From Palsa-1447 sp964509885 (GTDB lineage Bacteria; Verrucomicrobiota; Verrucomicrobiia; Opitutales; Opitutaceae): a stretch of DNA of 64,000 bases. Position numbers and translations under genes: made by a program. Shown in pieces: positions 17,830-26,281 of this stretch. Each line of letters begins with the position of its first letter. Positions within the stretch are counted from its first letter, which is position 1. Under the pieces are notes generated by a model, which did no database searches, was not told where the DNA came from, and was given only the letters and a program-made list of their open reading frames with translations. The stretch spans positions 1 through 64,000 of the forward strand of contig CAZDZL010000013.1 in the NCBI GenBank assembly GCA_964509885.1, in the 5' to 3' direction.

Positions 17830-18053
17830 GCGCTCCGACGGCGCACTCCTGCCCAAAAGGCCTCCTCCGTCAATGGACGAACCTGCCCATTTTCAAGATC
17901 GGCATCACGGCGGATAGCCTCGGCCAAAATCTCATCGGGTTCGACAGCCTGCGGCGGTGGTGGCAAACTCCCAAGAATCCTGTCGGCAAGGTGCAACCGA
18001 TCCTTCTGCGGAAGTCGAAGGGCGGCGGCCTCAATTTCCTGTAAGGTGCTCAT
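17826..18053 (-). CDS. antitoxin, addiction-module component family
   Basis: A 75-residue acidic protein, MSTLQEIEAAALRLPQKDRL onward, with LADRILGSLPPPP and a C-terminal AEAIRRDADLENGQVRPL region ending FWAGVRRR. This matches the short 'putative addiction module component' antitoxins that pair with ParE/RelE toxins. It is the promoter-proximal gene and its TGA overlaps the toxin GTG. The pair lies between two tRNA-His 3' ends, consistent with a role in keeping the inserted segment. No separate DNA-binding domain is obvious, so autoregulation cannot be judged. Confidence 0.83.
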   Translation of the reverse strand: MSTLQEIEAAALRLPQKDRLHLADRILGSLPPPPQAVEPDEILAEAIRRDADLENGQVRPLTEEAFWAGVRRRSA

Positions 18054-18276
18054 GATCGAAGCCTACGCTAGTCACCTCCCCTGGCAAGGCAATGGCGCGC
18101 TGTCATTAGCCTCGGACCATCGTAATGTCTGGCGAAGTAGGCTGCCCGAAAGTTGCCCAACACCCTGTTTTTTCCTTTCTCCAGCTGCTTCTACCTGCTT
18201 CTTATTTCCAGTTCCAAGAAACTTACATTCAACCAAGTCCGCGTTTTCTAACGACTTGGCTTCGGTAAAGGTTGGC

Positions 18277-18302
18277 GGTTCGAGTCCCGTTGGCCGCCCC
18301 AT
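18277..18302 (+). repeat. putative attachment-site copy 2: duplicated tRNA-His 3' end
   Basis: An exact 26-base repeat of 17480-17505, without the rest of a tRNA. The bases just before it (TTGGC) do not continue the tRNA, so it is a detached 3' end. With copy 1 it delimits a segment of about 800 bases that carries only the toxin-antitoxin pair. Confidence 0.75.
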
Positions 18303-18338
18303 CTTGACGGATCTACTCTGAGGCCTGAGGGCTGCGGG

Positions 18339-19796
18339 CTACGGAGCCGAATGTGACGCATCCAACAGAAGGACCCAGTCGCTGGCACCGTCATCGTGGC
18401 TACACCGCGGCGGCGCGAATTGCATTGTCCCCTTGTTCTCGAAAGGGCCTCCGGGAACGGTCGTGTAGGTTCCGTTCGTGGGGTCAAACCACTTGGCGTT
18501 CGCCGGCCGACTCAGGCTTCCCAAGTTGACGGTGACCTCCCGCGCGGTGGGCATATAGGCGATCACATAGGCGCCGTCCGGTGTCCTGGAGGCCGTGCAG
18601 AAGTCGCTCTTGCTGGGCCGGGTCTGCAGATCCCCGGGACTACCGAACCCGGCTGTGACCACCGTATGGTCCTGGTCCGGCACGAGGTCCTGCCACGGAA
18701 GGGACGAGAAGAATTCGTGCCAGAGCATGAGCTGCGTCACGCCCACGGTGTCGACGTAGTTCTTCCATCCGGACATGAAGAGGTCCGTGTAGCCGTTGCC
18801 GTAGAGCTGCCCCTTGCCCCCGCTCAGCATGTCCCAATACTCCTGACGCCTTAGAACCGCAGGCGTCCCGTAGTCGATCGGCTTACCGTTTTGGACCAGG
18901 TCGTATTCCGCCTCGAGCAGGAGGGTCGGCGCCGTGGGCGTCTGATTGTAGCTGTGCCACATCTGCAGGTAGGTCGGCGAGTAAGTGTAGGTGCTGTTGA
19001 TGGAGGCGATGGGCACCCATGTCGGGTCATCGAAGGTGGAGCTCGTCCAGACATTCATCTCGGCGGTCTGAAGGTGGCGGGTGTCAACGGACTTTATGCC
19101 CTCCGCCACGCCCCGGACCACGGCGTCGTCGCCGGGAGTGCCCCAGGAGCTGAAGTCATTGCCGTGCAGCCAGACGATGTTGTCGAATCGCCGGTAGCGG
19201 GTGCCCAGAAACTGGCCGTAGGTTCGGGCGGCGGCGGGGCCGTTGTTCCGAAGGGTCGGGAGCCACTGGCCGGTCTCTATGGGAGAGAGGAAGACCACCA
19301 TGCCGTGTTTCGCCGCAAGCGTGACCACCTGGTCGACTTGGGCGAAGTACGCGTCATTGGGCTTTGTGATGTCGTAATGGGCGAGGTCGTTCCCGCCGGG
19401 CAGATAGCCCGTGAAGGGGAGGACGCCGTCCAAGGAGCCGCCGTCCTCACGGCTCTCGGAGTAATAGGGGCCGGCAACCAGCACATCGATCCACATCGTA
19501 TTGAAGCCGTGCGCCTGGCGATCGTCGAGAAAGCTCGCCGCGTCCGCCGGGGTGATCATCCCGATCATGGCCTGGGGAACGTCGCCAACAATCAGAAACG
19601 GGATGTTGTTCTGATCGACCAGATATCGCCGGTTCTCGCTGACCTTGAGCGGATAGGTCGGGAACCCCTCGCCAGAATCCTTGGATGGTGCCGCGCGCAG
19701 CCGCGCCAAGGGCAAGCCGGAACCAAGGGTGATGAGCGCCACGAGCAGGACGGCGCATGTTGTGCTGGGACTTTTCCGTGGGGCCTTGATGTTCAT
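18339..19796 (-). CDS. secreted DUF4038 / putative collagen-binding domain glycoside hydrolase
   Basis: A 485-residue secreted protein (signal peptide about residues 1-35, with the hydrophobic core AVLLVALITLGSGLPLA). The central TIM-barrel-like DUF4038 domain starts LKVSENRRYLVDQNNIPFLI and includes FNTMWIDVLVAGPYY, NDAYFAQVDQVVTLAAKHGM and the YRRFDNIVWLHGNDFSSWG region. The last 90 residues form the beta-sandwich 'putative collagen-binding' domain (YVIAYMPTAREVTVNLGSLS). Related proteins act on plant-polysaccharide side chains (for example GH140 apiosidases), so a role in polysaccharide use is likely, but the substrate is not readable. It is the main gene between the second and third tRNA-end copies and faces opposite to the tRNA. 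Confidence 0.88.
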   Translation of the reverse strand: MNIKAPRKSPSTTCAVLLVALITLGSGLPLARLRAAPSKDSGEGFPTYPLKVSENRRYLVDQNNIPFLIVGDVPQAMIGMITPADAASFLDDRQAHGFNTMWIDVLVAGPYYSESREDGGSLDGVLPFTGYLPGGNDLAHYDITKPNDAYFAQVDQVVTLAAKHGMVVFLSPIETGQWLPTLRNNGPAAARTYGQFLGTRYRRFDNIVWLHGNDFSSWGTPGDDAVVRGVAEGIKSVDTRHLQTAEMNVWTSSTFDDPTWVPIASINSTYTYSPTYLQMWHSYNQTPTAPTLLLEAEYDLVQNGKPIDYGTPAVLRRQEYWDMLSGGKGQLYGNGYTDLFMSGWKNYVDTVGVTQLMLWHEFFSSLPWQDLVPDQDHTVVTAGFGSPGDLQTRPSKSDFCTASRTPDGAYVIAYMPTAREVTVNLGSLSRPANAKWFDPTNGTYTTVPGGPFENKGTMQFAPPRCSHDDGASDWVLLLDASHSAP

Positions 19797-20254
19797 GTCG
19801 TCTTTGATTTGATGGGCTTTCCGCCCTTTCGTGACATTTTAGATGCTCACCCCACGCGCCGTGGATGTCTGTCGCCGATGGTGGGAAAAAATAAAGTCGG
19901 TTGCCGCGCCGCCGATCCAATCCTTGCCGTGATTCGGGGTCTATTGCTGTGGCTTTATGGGCGATGATCAATCGTAAACGATTAGTTACACGGGTGCCGA
20001 CACCACGACCGAAGCCGACCCCGGCGCCATGACCGAGACCCACGCCAAAGTTGGCGTCATTCGGGTTTATTTTGCGACTGTATGCCGAATGTGAGACGTC
20101 AGAAAGCCGCGTCGCCCGGGGGCCCTACCCTGATTGTGATCCCGATTCCCGAGAGCGGGACCGCCTCGTGAAGGAAATAGACGCGGAGCATCTCCAAATG
20201 GACCTCGCCAAGATCATCCAACCCTCCGCTGGAGACACCCGGCTCGAATACCAC

Positions 20255-20383
20255 CTATTCCGGGTCGTCTGCGGGCGGTCGCAAGAGGATGAAAAGGTCC
20301 TGCGCCCTGCCTAACCGAGCCTCGAGAAGCTTCAGGTAAGCCAGATCGAGTTCCGCGTCTATGATCTCGTCGGTGGCAGTCAT
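20255..20383 (-). CDS. possible small protein, 42 residues
   Basis: A short frame starting at an ATG at 20383 and reading MTATDEIIDAELDLAYLKLL, then EARLGRAQDLFILLRPPADD. The amphipathic helical pattern looks protein-like, but there is no family match that I recognise and no strong ribosome site. It may be a fragment of a larger gene lost during rearrangement next to the third tRNA-end copy. An overlapping open frame on the plus strand makes coding status uncertain. Confidence 0.22.
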   Translation of the reverse strand: MTATDEIIDAELDLAYLKLLEARLGRAQDLFILLRPPADDPE

Positions 20384-20577
20384 GAATACAGTTACTAGAA
20401 CAGCGTTCTTCAAAGTGGTTCCTCACCAAGGCCCCCAGGAGGAAATTCGGGGGCGACATTAAGTCGCCACCGGGCCGCACGCAGGTACCTCTACGAAAAT
20501 GCACATGCCTTCCGCTCGCGGCGGGATTTGTTGCACTCGATGGAGCTGGAGGTACTTACACAGGTGCGTTTTGCGCT

Positions 20578-20603
20578 TTCGAGTCCCGTTGGCCATCCCA
20601 TTT
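20578..20603 (+). repeat. putative attachment-site copy 3: degenerate tRNA-His 3' end
   Basis: Seventeen bases (TTCGAGTCCCGTTGGCC) are identical to the tRNA-His 3' end. They are followed by two mismatches and then CCCATTT, which again matches the sequence after the tRNA. The decay suggests an older junction. It closes a 2.3 kb segment starting at copy 2 that carries the DUF4038 gene. Confidence 0.65.
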
Positions 20604-20625
20604 CCGCTCCAGAAACACCCCATCC

Positions 20626-21867
20626 ATGACTGAGCGGAATAATCGGGACATGGCGGTCGAGGGGCTCCGCGGCCTGTGCGCCCTGCTCGTCATCTTCGGC
20701 CATGCGACCTTCATGGCTCCCGTCCTGGACCCCGGCTACTCCTGCGACCGGCTCCATATCGACTTCGGGCCGCAGGCCGTGTTCGTGTTCTTCGTGATTT
20801 CGGGCTACGTCATCGGGATGACGTCCCGCGGGGCGCCCACGGGCGCGGCGATTCGTCACTACTGCTCCCGCCGGCTCCTTCGGATCGTCCCCATTGCGTG
20901 GACGGCCGTCCTCGTCACTCGGCTCCTTTTCAGGCGAAACAGCCTCTGGGACGTCGGGGGCAACCTGCTCTTCCTGCAGAATTCCCTGCCCTACCCCTTC
21001 GGACTGCGGGTGGCCGTCCTCTACGACGATCCGCCCCTGTGGAGCCTGTCGTTCGAGATGCTCTACTATGCCCTGTTCATCCTCGTCTGGAGGTTCGCTC
21101 CGCGGATGCTTGGGGTCTTCGGGGTCACGATCCTGGTCGCCATGGCAGACGTGCTCGGGTTCCCTGCGATCTTTTCGCGCTACGCGGCGTATTTCGTCTA
21201 CTGGCTCTGCGGCCTGTGCATTGCGTGGAATGCCAGGCCGGCGCCCGGGGATGCCCGCAGCGCGTGGCCTGCGGCCGTCTGCGCGGCGTTTGCGATCTGG
21301 CGCCTGGAGCCGGTCCACACCTTTCTCGCGGGCGCGGCGCCGCTTCTCCGCGGGCTCGATCCGGACCGGTTCCACATCGACGCCCTGCTCGGAAGCGTCC
21401 TGATCGTCCTCGCGGTGACCCGGCGCGCGCCGTCGCTGCAGGGGCGCCTGGGCGCCCTCGCGATCGTTCTCGGGCTCTGCGTGCTTCCCCTCAAATACGG
21501 GCTCGGCGAGCTTTCCTCCATGGACCTGCTCGAGGCGGCCGTCCTTTGCCTTTGCATCCTCGCACGTAATTGGAGGCCCGCCCTGCGGCCGTTTGCGGCG
21601 CTGGCGCCGGTGGGCCTCGTGTCCTACGCCCTCTATGCCACGGCGTACCCCCTCATGCGCCTCGTTTACCGGTGCCCCGGCCTTCCCTCGGGCAGCACGG
21701 CCACGTTTTTGCTTCGCCTTGTGATCTATGGGAGCCTTTGCGCGGCGGTCGCGGTCTTCCTCGAACGCTTCATGCAGCCGATGTGGGTGCGCTGGATGAC
21801 GGCGCTGTTTCGGCTTCGCCCCGCCGGGGTTCCCCAGACCTCTACCCTTCGCGAAGCCAACAACTGA
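20626..21867 (+). CDS. acyltransferase family 3 membrane protein
   Basis: A 413-residue integral membrane acyltransferase of the OafA/NodX family, which O-acylates sugars of exopolysaccharide, LPS or peptidoglycan. The N-terminal signature VEGLRGLCALLVIFGH (catalytic His near residue 25) is followed by FFVISGYVIGM and HYCSRRLLRIVPIAW with the conserved Arg residues. Ten or so hydrophobic segments follow, including LWSLSFEMLYYALFILVWRF. There is no SGNH extension. It begins 22 bases after the third tRNA-end copy and no glycan operon is adjacent, so the substrate is unknown. Confidence 0.93.
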   Translation: MTERNNRDMAVEGLRGLCALLVIFGHATFMAPVLDPGYSCDRLHIDFGPQAVFVFFVISGYVIGMTSRGAPTGAAIRHYCSRRLLRIVPIAWTAVLVTRLLFRRNSLWDVGGNLLFLQNSLPYPFGLRVAVLYDDPPLWSLSFEMLYYALFILVWRFAPRMLGVFGVTILVAMADVLGFPAIFSRYAAYFVYWLCGLCIAWNARPAPGDARSAWPAAVCAAFAIWRLEPVHTFLAGAAPLLRGLDPDRFHIDALLGSVLIVLAVTRRAPSLQGRLGALAIVLGLCVLPLKYGLGELSSMDLLEAAVLCLCILARNWRPALRPFAALAPVGLVSYALYATAYPLMRLVYRCPGLPSGSTATFLLRLVIYGSLCAAVAVFLERFMQPMWVRWMTALFRLRPAGVPQTSTLREANN

Positions 21868-21938
21868 CTCTTCGGGTTCAACGCGTTCGCCGGCCAATAG
21901 CACTTGGCACATCGCCGGCGATCTGGCTTACATGCCGG

Positions 21939-22187
21939 ATGAACTACCGGACCAAGGCGGAGTATTACATTCAGGGAATCACCAAGGGTTTCGTGGAGGC
22001 TTCCGAGGTCGTCGCCTGGTCTGACGAGGTGATTGCCGTGGCGCCGAAGACGGAGGACTGGATGATTGAGATTTCAAGCTGTGGGCCGGGTGACCGCATG
22101 GCGATCCTGGGCCACCTGAACACCATCAAGGGAACCGCGGATCAGGCCGAACTAAGCCAGTTGTTGAAGGCCAAAGGGGTCGTCTGA
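21939..22187 (+). CDS. small conserved-looking protein, 82 residues
   Basis: The ATG at 21939 opens MNYRTKAEYYIQGITKGFVE, followed by a compact alpha/beta sequence with EVVAWSDEVIAVAPKTEDWM and ISSCGPGDRMAILGHLNTIK, ending at 22187. The codon pattern (third-position G/C) is coding-like. I do not recognise the family. It lies between the acyltransferase and the cytochrome P450 on the same strand. Confidence 0.6.
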   Translation: MNYRTKAEYYIQGITKGFVEASEVVAWSDEVIAVAPKTEDWMIEISSCGPGDRMAILGHLNTIKGTADQAELSQLLKAKGVV

Positions 22188-22236
22188 TCGATCGGCGTGA
22201 AAACAGGATGGCGGCCTCACTGCGGCGTCCCCAAGC

Positions 22237-23502
22237 ATGCACGCGAATGACTCGCCCTGGCTGAGGATCGACGCCGGCCGGCGCTCGGTCTCCATCGATT
22301 CCACCCACCCGGAGTTCTATAACGACCCCTACTCCACCTATGAGCGGATAAGGGCGGTCGTTCCCGCCTTCTATTGGGAGGAGCATCGCGTCTGGTGCTT
22401 CATGAATGCCGCGGACGTCGGGGCGATCCTGCGCGACAGGCGGTTCGGCCGGGAGCTGCTGCCCTTGCCCGGAGAGGAGGCGCAGCCTCCCCGACCCGTT
22501 CCTGGCCACCTCGCGGCCTTCCATGCCGTCAACCGGGATTCCATGCTTGAGCGGGAGCCCCCCGTCCACACCCGGCTCCGGACGCTCGTGAACCGCGCCT
22601 TCGTCGCCCGGAACATCGAGAGGCTGAGGCCTCGGATCACCGCGCTGGCCCACGGGCTGATCGACCGGATGAAGCCCGATCACCGAGCCGAACTCATCAC
22701 CGCCTACGCCACGCCGATTCCCGTCGTCGTCATCGCCGAGCTCCTCGGCGTGCCGACCGAGATGTCGTCGCAGCTCGTCGAGTGGTCGCACCGGATGGTC
22801 GGCGTGTTCCAGTTGGGCCGGACCCGCGCGATGGAGGACCTGGCCGAGACCGCGACCCGGGAGTTTTCCGGTTTCCTGAGGCGGTACTTCGCCGAGCGTC
22901 GGCTGCGGCCGGCCGACGACCTCATCAGCCACCTGCTGGCCGTGGAGGCGACCGGCGAGAGGCTTTCGGAGGACGAGATGATCGCGACATGCATCCTGCT
23001 CCTGAACGCGGGCCACGAGGGAACGGTCCACTCAATCGGAAACGCGGTGAAGACGATCCTCGAGCAGGGCACGGACGTCCGGGCCGCCTTCTCGGGCGAG
23101 GCCGCCACGGAGGCCACGGTCGAGGAATGCCTCCGGTATGACCCCCCGCTCCACATGTTCAACCGGTTCGCGCAGGAGGACGTCGAGGTCGCCGGCGTCA
23201 GGCTCGGGCGCGGCGCGGAGATCGCCCTCCTCTACGGGGCCGCCAACCGCGACCCCAGCCGCTATGCGAGGGCCGGCGTGTTCGATCCCGCGAGGCCCGT
23301 GCAGGGCGCCGCCTCGGCCCACGCCTCCTTTGGCGGGGGCATCCATTTCTGCCTGGGCGCCCCGCTCGCCCGGCTTGAGCTGCAAATCGCGCTGCCGATC
23401 CTCTTCGAGAGGCTCCCTGGTATCTTCCTTAAGGGCCGGCCGACCTACCGGGACACATACCACTTCCACGGGTTGGCGTCCCTCGATGTGGGCTGGCCCT
23501 GA
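22237..23502 (+). CDS. bacterial cytochrome P450
   Basis: A 421-residue soluble class I-type P450 monooxygenase. The heme-binding loop FGGGIHFCLGAPLAR contains the axial Cys372. The I-helix oxygen-activation motif is AGHEGT (258-263), with Thr263 retained. The K-helix ExxR is E297-R300 (EECLRYDPP). The HTRLRTLVNRAF segment is the usual C-helix heme-propionate region. The substrate is not predictable. No ferredoxin or ferredoxin reductase gene is in the window, so electron donors must come from elsewhere. The next gene is a methyltransferase, and the pair could tailor a small molecule, but no biosynthetic core gene is nearby. Confidence 0.95.
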   Translation: MHANDSPWLRIDAGRRSVSIDSTHPEFYNDPYSTYERIRAVVPAFYWEEHRVWCFMNAADVGAILRDRRFGRELLPLPGEEAQPPRPVPGHLAAFHAVNRDSMLEREPPVHTRLRTLVNRAFVARNIERLRPRITALAHGLIDRMKPDHRAELITAYATPIPVVVIAELLGVPTEMSSQLVEWSHRMVGVFQLGRTRAMEDLAETATREFSGFLRRYFAERRLRPADDLISHLLAVEATGERLSEDEMIATCILLLNAGHEGTVHSIGNAVKTILEQGTDVRAAFSGEAATEATVEECLRYDPPLHMFNRFAQEDVEVAGVRLGRGAEIALLYGAANRDPSRYARAGVFDPARPVQGAASAHASFGGGIHFCLGAPLARLELQIALPILFERLPGIFLKGRPTYRDTYHFHGLASLDVGWP

Positions 23503-23626
23503 GGCGGCTGTGATGCGCGGCGGGCGCACGTGCCCTCAGGCCCTTTGCATGCGAACACAATGACTGGGAGGAATTTGGGGTGCTTGCACTGGGCGTGAAT
23601 CTCCTTAATGGATCGACACGCCACAT

Positions 23627-24301
23627 ATGAGCGAAAGCTTCAGGGACCCCGCCGAACTCCAGGCGATCTACGCGCACCGATTCACGTCGATGCTGCACTA
23701 TCGCCAGGAGGTGTGGAGCATCCTGACCTCCGCGTACTTCCAGGCCCTCATCCCGCCTGAGGCAGCCGTGCTCGACCTCGGCTGCGGCTACGGGGAGTTC
23801 ATCAACAATATCCGGTGCGGGAAAAAGTTCGGCATGGACCTGAACCCGCTCTCAAGGGAGAACCTGGCAAAGGACGTGACGTTCCTGCAGCAGGACTGCT
23901 CCCTCCGCTGGGAAATCCCGGACGCCTCGCTCGACGTCGTCTTCACGAGCAACTTCTTCGAGCACCTTCCCGACAAGCTCGCGCTGCGCAGGACGCTCGT
24001 GGAGGCGCACCGCTGCCTGAAGCCGGGAGGCCGCCTCATCGCCCTCGGGCCGAACATCAAGTACGTGCAGGGCGCCTACTGGGACTTCTGGGACCATTTC
24101 CTCTGCCTCACCGAGATGTCGATGGGCGAGGCCCTGCTGAACAATGGATTCAGGGTCACGCGGTCGATCCCGAGGTTCCTGCCCTACTCGATGGTCAACC
24201 GGATCCAGTATCCGCCGGCGTTCGTGCGCCTCTATCTGGCCTTTCCCCTCCTCTGGGTGCTCTTCGGCAAGCAGTTCCTCGTCTGCGGCGAGAAAGTGTA
24301 G
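23627..24301 (+). CDS. class I SAM-dependent methyltransferase
   Basis: A 224-residue Rossmann methyltransferase of the Methyltransf_11/25 type. The SAM loop is AVLDLGCGYGEFINNI near residue 50. FGMDLNP follows at the end of strand 2, DCSLRWEIPDASLDVVFTSN carries motif II/III, and the post-motif FFEHLPDKLALRRTLVEAHR is typical. The short hydrophobic C-terminus (LYLAFPLLWVLFGKQFLV) resembles lipid- or glycan-linked methyltransferases that sit at the membrane. The substrate is unknown. It lies downstream of the P450 with a 124-base gap and converges with the CocE hydrolase gene. Confidence 0.88.
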   Translation: MSESFRDPAELQAIYAHRFTSMLHYRQEVWSILTSAYFQALIPPEAAVLDLGCGYGEFINNIRCGKKFGMDLNPLSRENLAKDVTFLQQDCSLRWEIPDASLDVVFTSNFFEHLPDKLALRRTLVEAHRCLKPGGRLIALGPNIKYVQGAYWDFWDHFLCLTEMSMGEALLNNGFRVTRSIPRFLPYSMVNRIQYPPAFVRLYLAFPLLWVLFGKQFLVCGEKV

Positions 24302-24319
24302 GCCCGGGCCGATGCGCTC

Positions 24320-26281
24320 CTAGCGGGAAGCGACCGTGCCGATCTCTATCCCGGAGGGCGCCTCCGCCGAGCGGTAGACCCGCTCGGTCGCCTTCTGGAA
24401 CTGCTCCGGCTTGGCGTTGGGAATATCCGTGAACGTCTGCGGATTGCGATCGGTGAGGGGAAACCAGCTGCTCTGCACCTGCACCATGATGCGGTGGCCC
24501 GCGCGGAAGGTGTGGTTGATGTCGGGCATGGAGAAGTCGACCTCCACCACCTTGCCCGGGGTGAAGGCCTCCGGGCGGTCGAAGCCGTTGCGGAACTTCC
24601 CGCGCATGGGCTCTCCCCGGACGAGCTGCTCGTAGCCGCCCATGACCACGGCCGGCATCGCGACGTCCGGCGGCGCCTTGTCGGCCGCGTCGACCTTGAA
24701 ATCCGCGGGGTACACGTCGATCAGCTTCACGATCCAGTCGGAATCCGTGCCCGAGGTGCTGACGAACAGCCTCGGCAGGACCGGTCCGGCGACGGTGACG
24801 TCCTTCTCGAGCGGCGTTGTCTCGTACACCAGGACGTCGGGCCGCTTGGCCGCGAACCTCTGGTCCGAGACCATGTACTCCTTGGGAACCTTGGGACCGT
24901 TGCTGCCCTCGACCGGGCCGTAGGCATACCCCACGGGCGGCACGGGATGGGCGGGGTCGCTCACATACTCGTCGAAGCCCGCCTCCTCGGCCTTGGCCGG
25001 CTTGTCAAAGGCGAGGCCCCCGGACGCCTGGAAAAAGAGCGTCCTCGACTGGACGTCCCTCGGCGGCCAGCTGTCGTATCTCCTCCAGACGTTGGCGCCG
25101 GTCTCGAACACGTAGGCCTTGGGCAGCTGGGGGTCGGCGGCGTCCTTGAGGTAGTGCTCGAAGAACGGGAACTGGATCTGAGTGCGGAAGAAGTCGCCCG
25201 TCCTGGACGCGAAATGGACGTTTCCGATCCCGGTACCCGGACGGTTCCAGCCCCCGTGGACCCAGGGACCCTCCACCAGCAGGTTCGTCGCTTCCGGGCT
25301 CATGCGGTCGATCGCGTGGAAGGTCCTCATCGGCCCCGAGATGTCCTCGGCGTCAAAGAGGCCCCCCACGTTGAGGACGGCGCAGTGGACATTGTGGAGG
25401 TGGCGCGAGATGTCGCGCGCCTGCCAGAACGCGTCGTAGTTCGGGTGCGAAATCACCTCGGAGAAATACGCCGATGCGTGCTTCAGGTACGTCGCGTCCA
25501 GGTTGGACAGCGAGCCGGCCCGAAGGAAGTAGTCGTAGGAATCGGTCGTGCCATAGGTGAACGCCTCACCCGACTTCGGGGGCAGCAGCGGGTTCGCCAG
25601 CTTCCTGAAGCCCACGAAGAAGTCGAAGGCGGCGTCCAGCATGAACGCCCCGTTGTGGTACCAGTCGTCGCCCATGTAAAAATCGGTGACCGGGGCCTGG
25701 GAGGAGCACGCCCTTATCGCCGGGTGGGAGTCGACAATCGCCGCCGTGGAGTAATAGCCGTTATAGGAGGTCCCGCAGACGCCCACCCTGCCGTTGTTGT
25801 TCGGCACATTGTGGAGCAGCCACTCGATGGTGTCGTAGGCGTCGGTGCTCTCGTCCGTCTGGAGGCCCGTGTGCGTGTCGGCCTCCGGCGTCACGAGGTC
25901 GAAGGCCCCCTCGGACTGCCAACGGCCCCGGACATCCTGGAAAACGAAGATGTAGCCCGCCTCGTCGAACTCCCGCGACGGCCCCAGCTTCTCGGGATAG
26001 GCGTCCTCGCCGTACGGCCCGACGCTGTAGGGGGTGCGCGTCAGGAAAAGGGGATAGGGCTTCGACGCGTCCTTGGGCGTGTAGACGGAGGTGAACAGGT
26101 GCACGCCGTCGCGCATGGGGATGCGGTACTCGTGCTTGGTGTAGTGCGCGGCGACGTCAAAGGGCGGCGGCGCGTCGGCTGCGAGGCCGCGCGCGAGGGC
26201 CGCGACCGCGAACAGGCCCAGCAGCACGCCGCGACCTTTCGGGGCCAACCCCCGGGGCCGAATCCACAGGCCGGGCGTCAT
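24320..26281 (-). CDS. secreted CocE/NonD family hydrolase (X-Pro dipeptidyl-peptidase S15 type)
   Basis: A 653-residue serine hydrolase with a signal peptide (hydrophobic core VLLGLFAVAALARGLAA). The alpha/beta-hydrolase core has nucleophile Ser172 in GTSYNGYY, the acid in NVGGLFDAED and the His in EGPWVHGGWN. The C-terminal jelly-roll domain typical of X-Pro peptidases and cocaine esterase spans roughly residues 400-640, with the conserved GHRIMVQVQSSWFP. Family members cleave X-Pro peptides, glutaryl-7-ACA or esters, so the substrate is open. The start ATG overlaps the nitrilase stop as ATGA, so the two exported hydrolases are co-translated. Confidence 0.92.
   Translation of the reverse strand: MTPGLWIRPRGLAPKGRGVLLGLFAVAALARGLAADAPPPFDVAAHYTKHEYRIPMRDGVHLFTSVYTPKDASKPYPLFLTRTPYSVGPYGEDAYPEKLGPSREFDEAGYIFVFQDVRGRWQSEGAFDLVTPEADTHTGLQTDESTDAYDTIEWLLHNVPNNNGRVGVCGTSYNGYYSTAAIVDSHPAIRACSSQAPVTDFYMGDDWYHNGAFMLDAAFDFFVGFRKLANPLLPPKSGEAFTYGTTDSYDYFLRAGSLSNLDATYLKHASAYFSEVISHPNYDAFWQARDISRHLHNVHCAVLNVGGLFDAEDISGPMRTFHAIDRMSPEATNLLVEGPWVHGGWNRPGTGIGNVHFASRTGDFFRTQIQFPFFEHYLKDAADPQLPKAYVFETGANVWRRYDSWPPRDVQSRTLFFQASGGLAFDKPAKAEEAGFDEYVSDPAHPVPPVGYAYGPVEGSNGPKVPKEYMVSDQRFAAKRPDVLVYETTPLEKDVTVAGPVLPRLFVSTSGTDSDWIVKLIDVYPADFKVDAADKAPPDVAMPAVVMGGYEQLVRGEPMRGKFRNGFDRPEAFTPGKVVEVDFSMPDINHTFRAGHRIMVQVQSSWFPLTDRNPQTFTDIPNAKPEQFQKATERVYRSAEAPSGIEIGTVASR

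Larger units (their letters stand above)
19797..20625. other. 829-base region without a clear gene, inside the tRNA-His accessory zone
   Basis: The composition is noticeably less GC-rich than the surroundings. It holds a possible 42-codon frame (20255-20383, minus) and the degenerate third tRNA-end copy. Short open frames on both strands show no recognisable protein. It looks like decayed sequence left by earlier insertions. Confidence 0.5.

Noticed and set aside
20051..20314. 87-codon plus-strand frame as a gene
   Set aside because: No homology, no ribosome site, and it overlaps a more protein-like minus frame; the region looks decayed.
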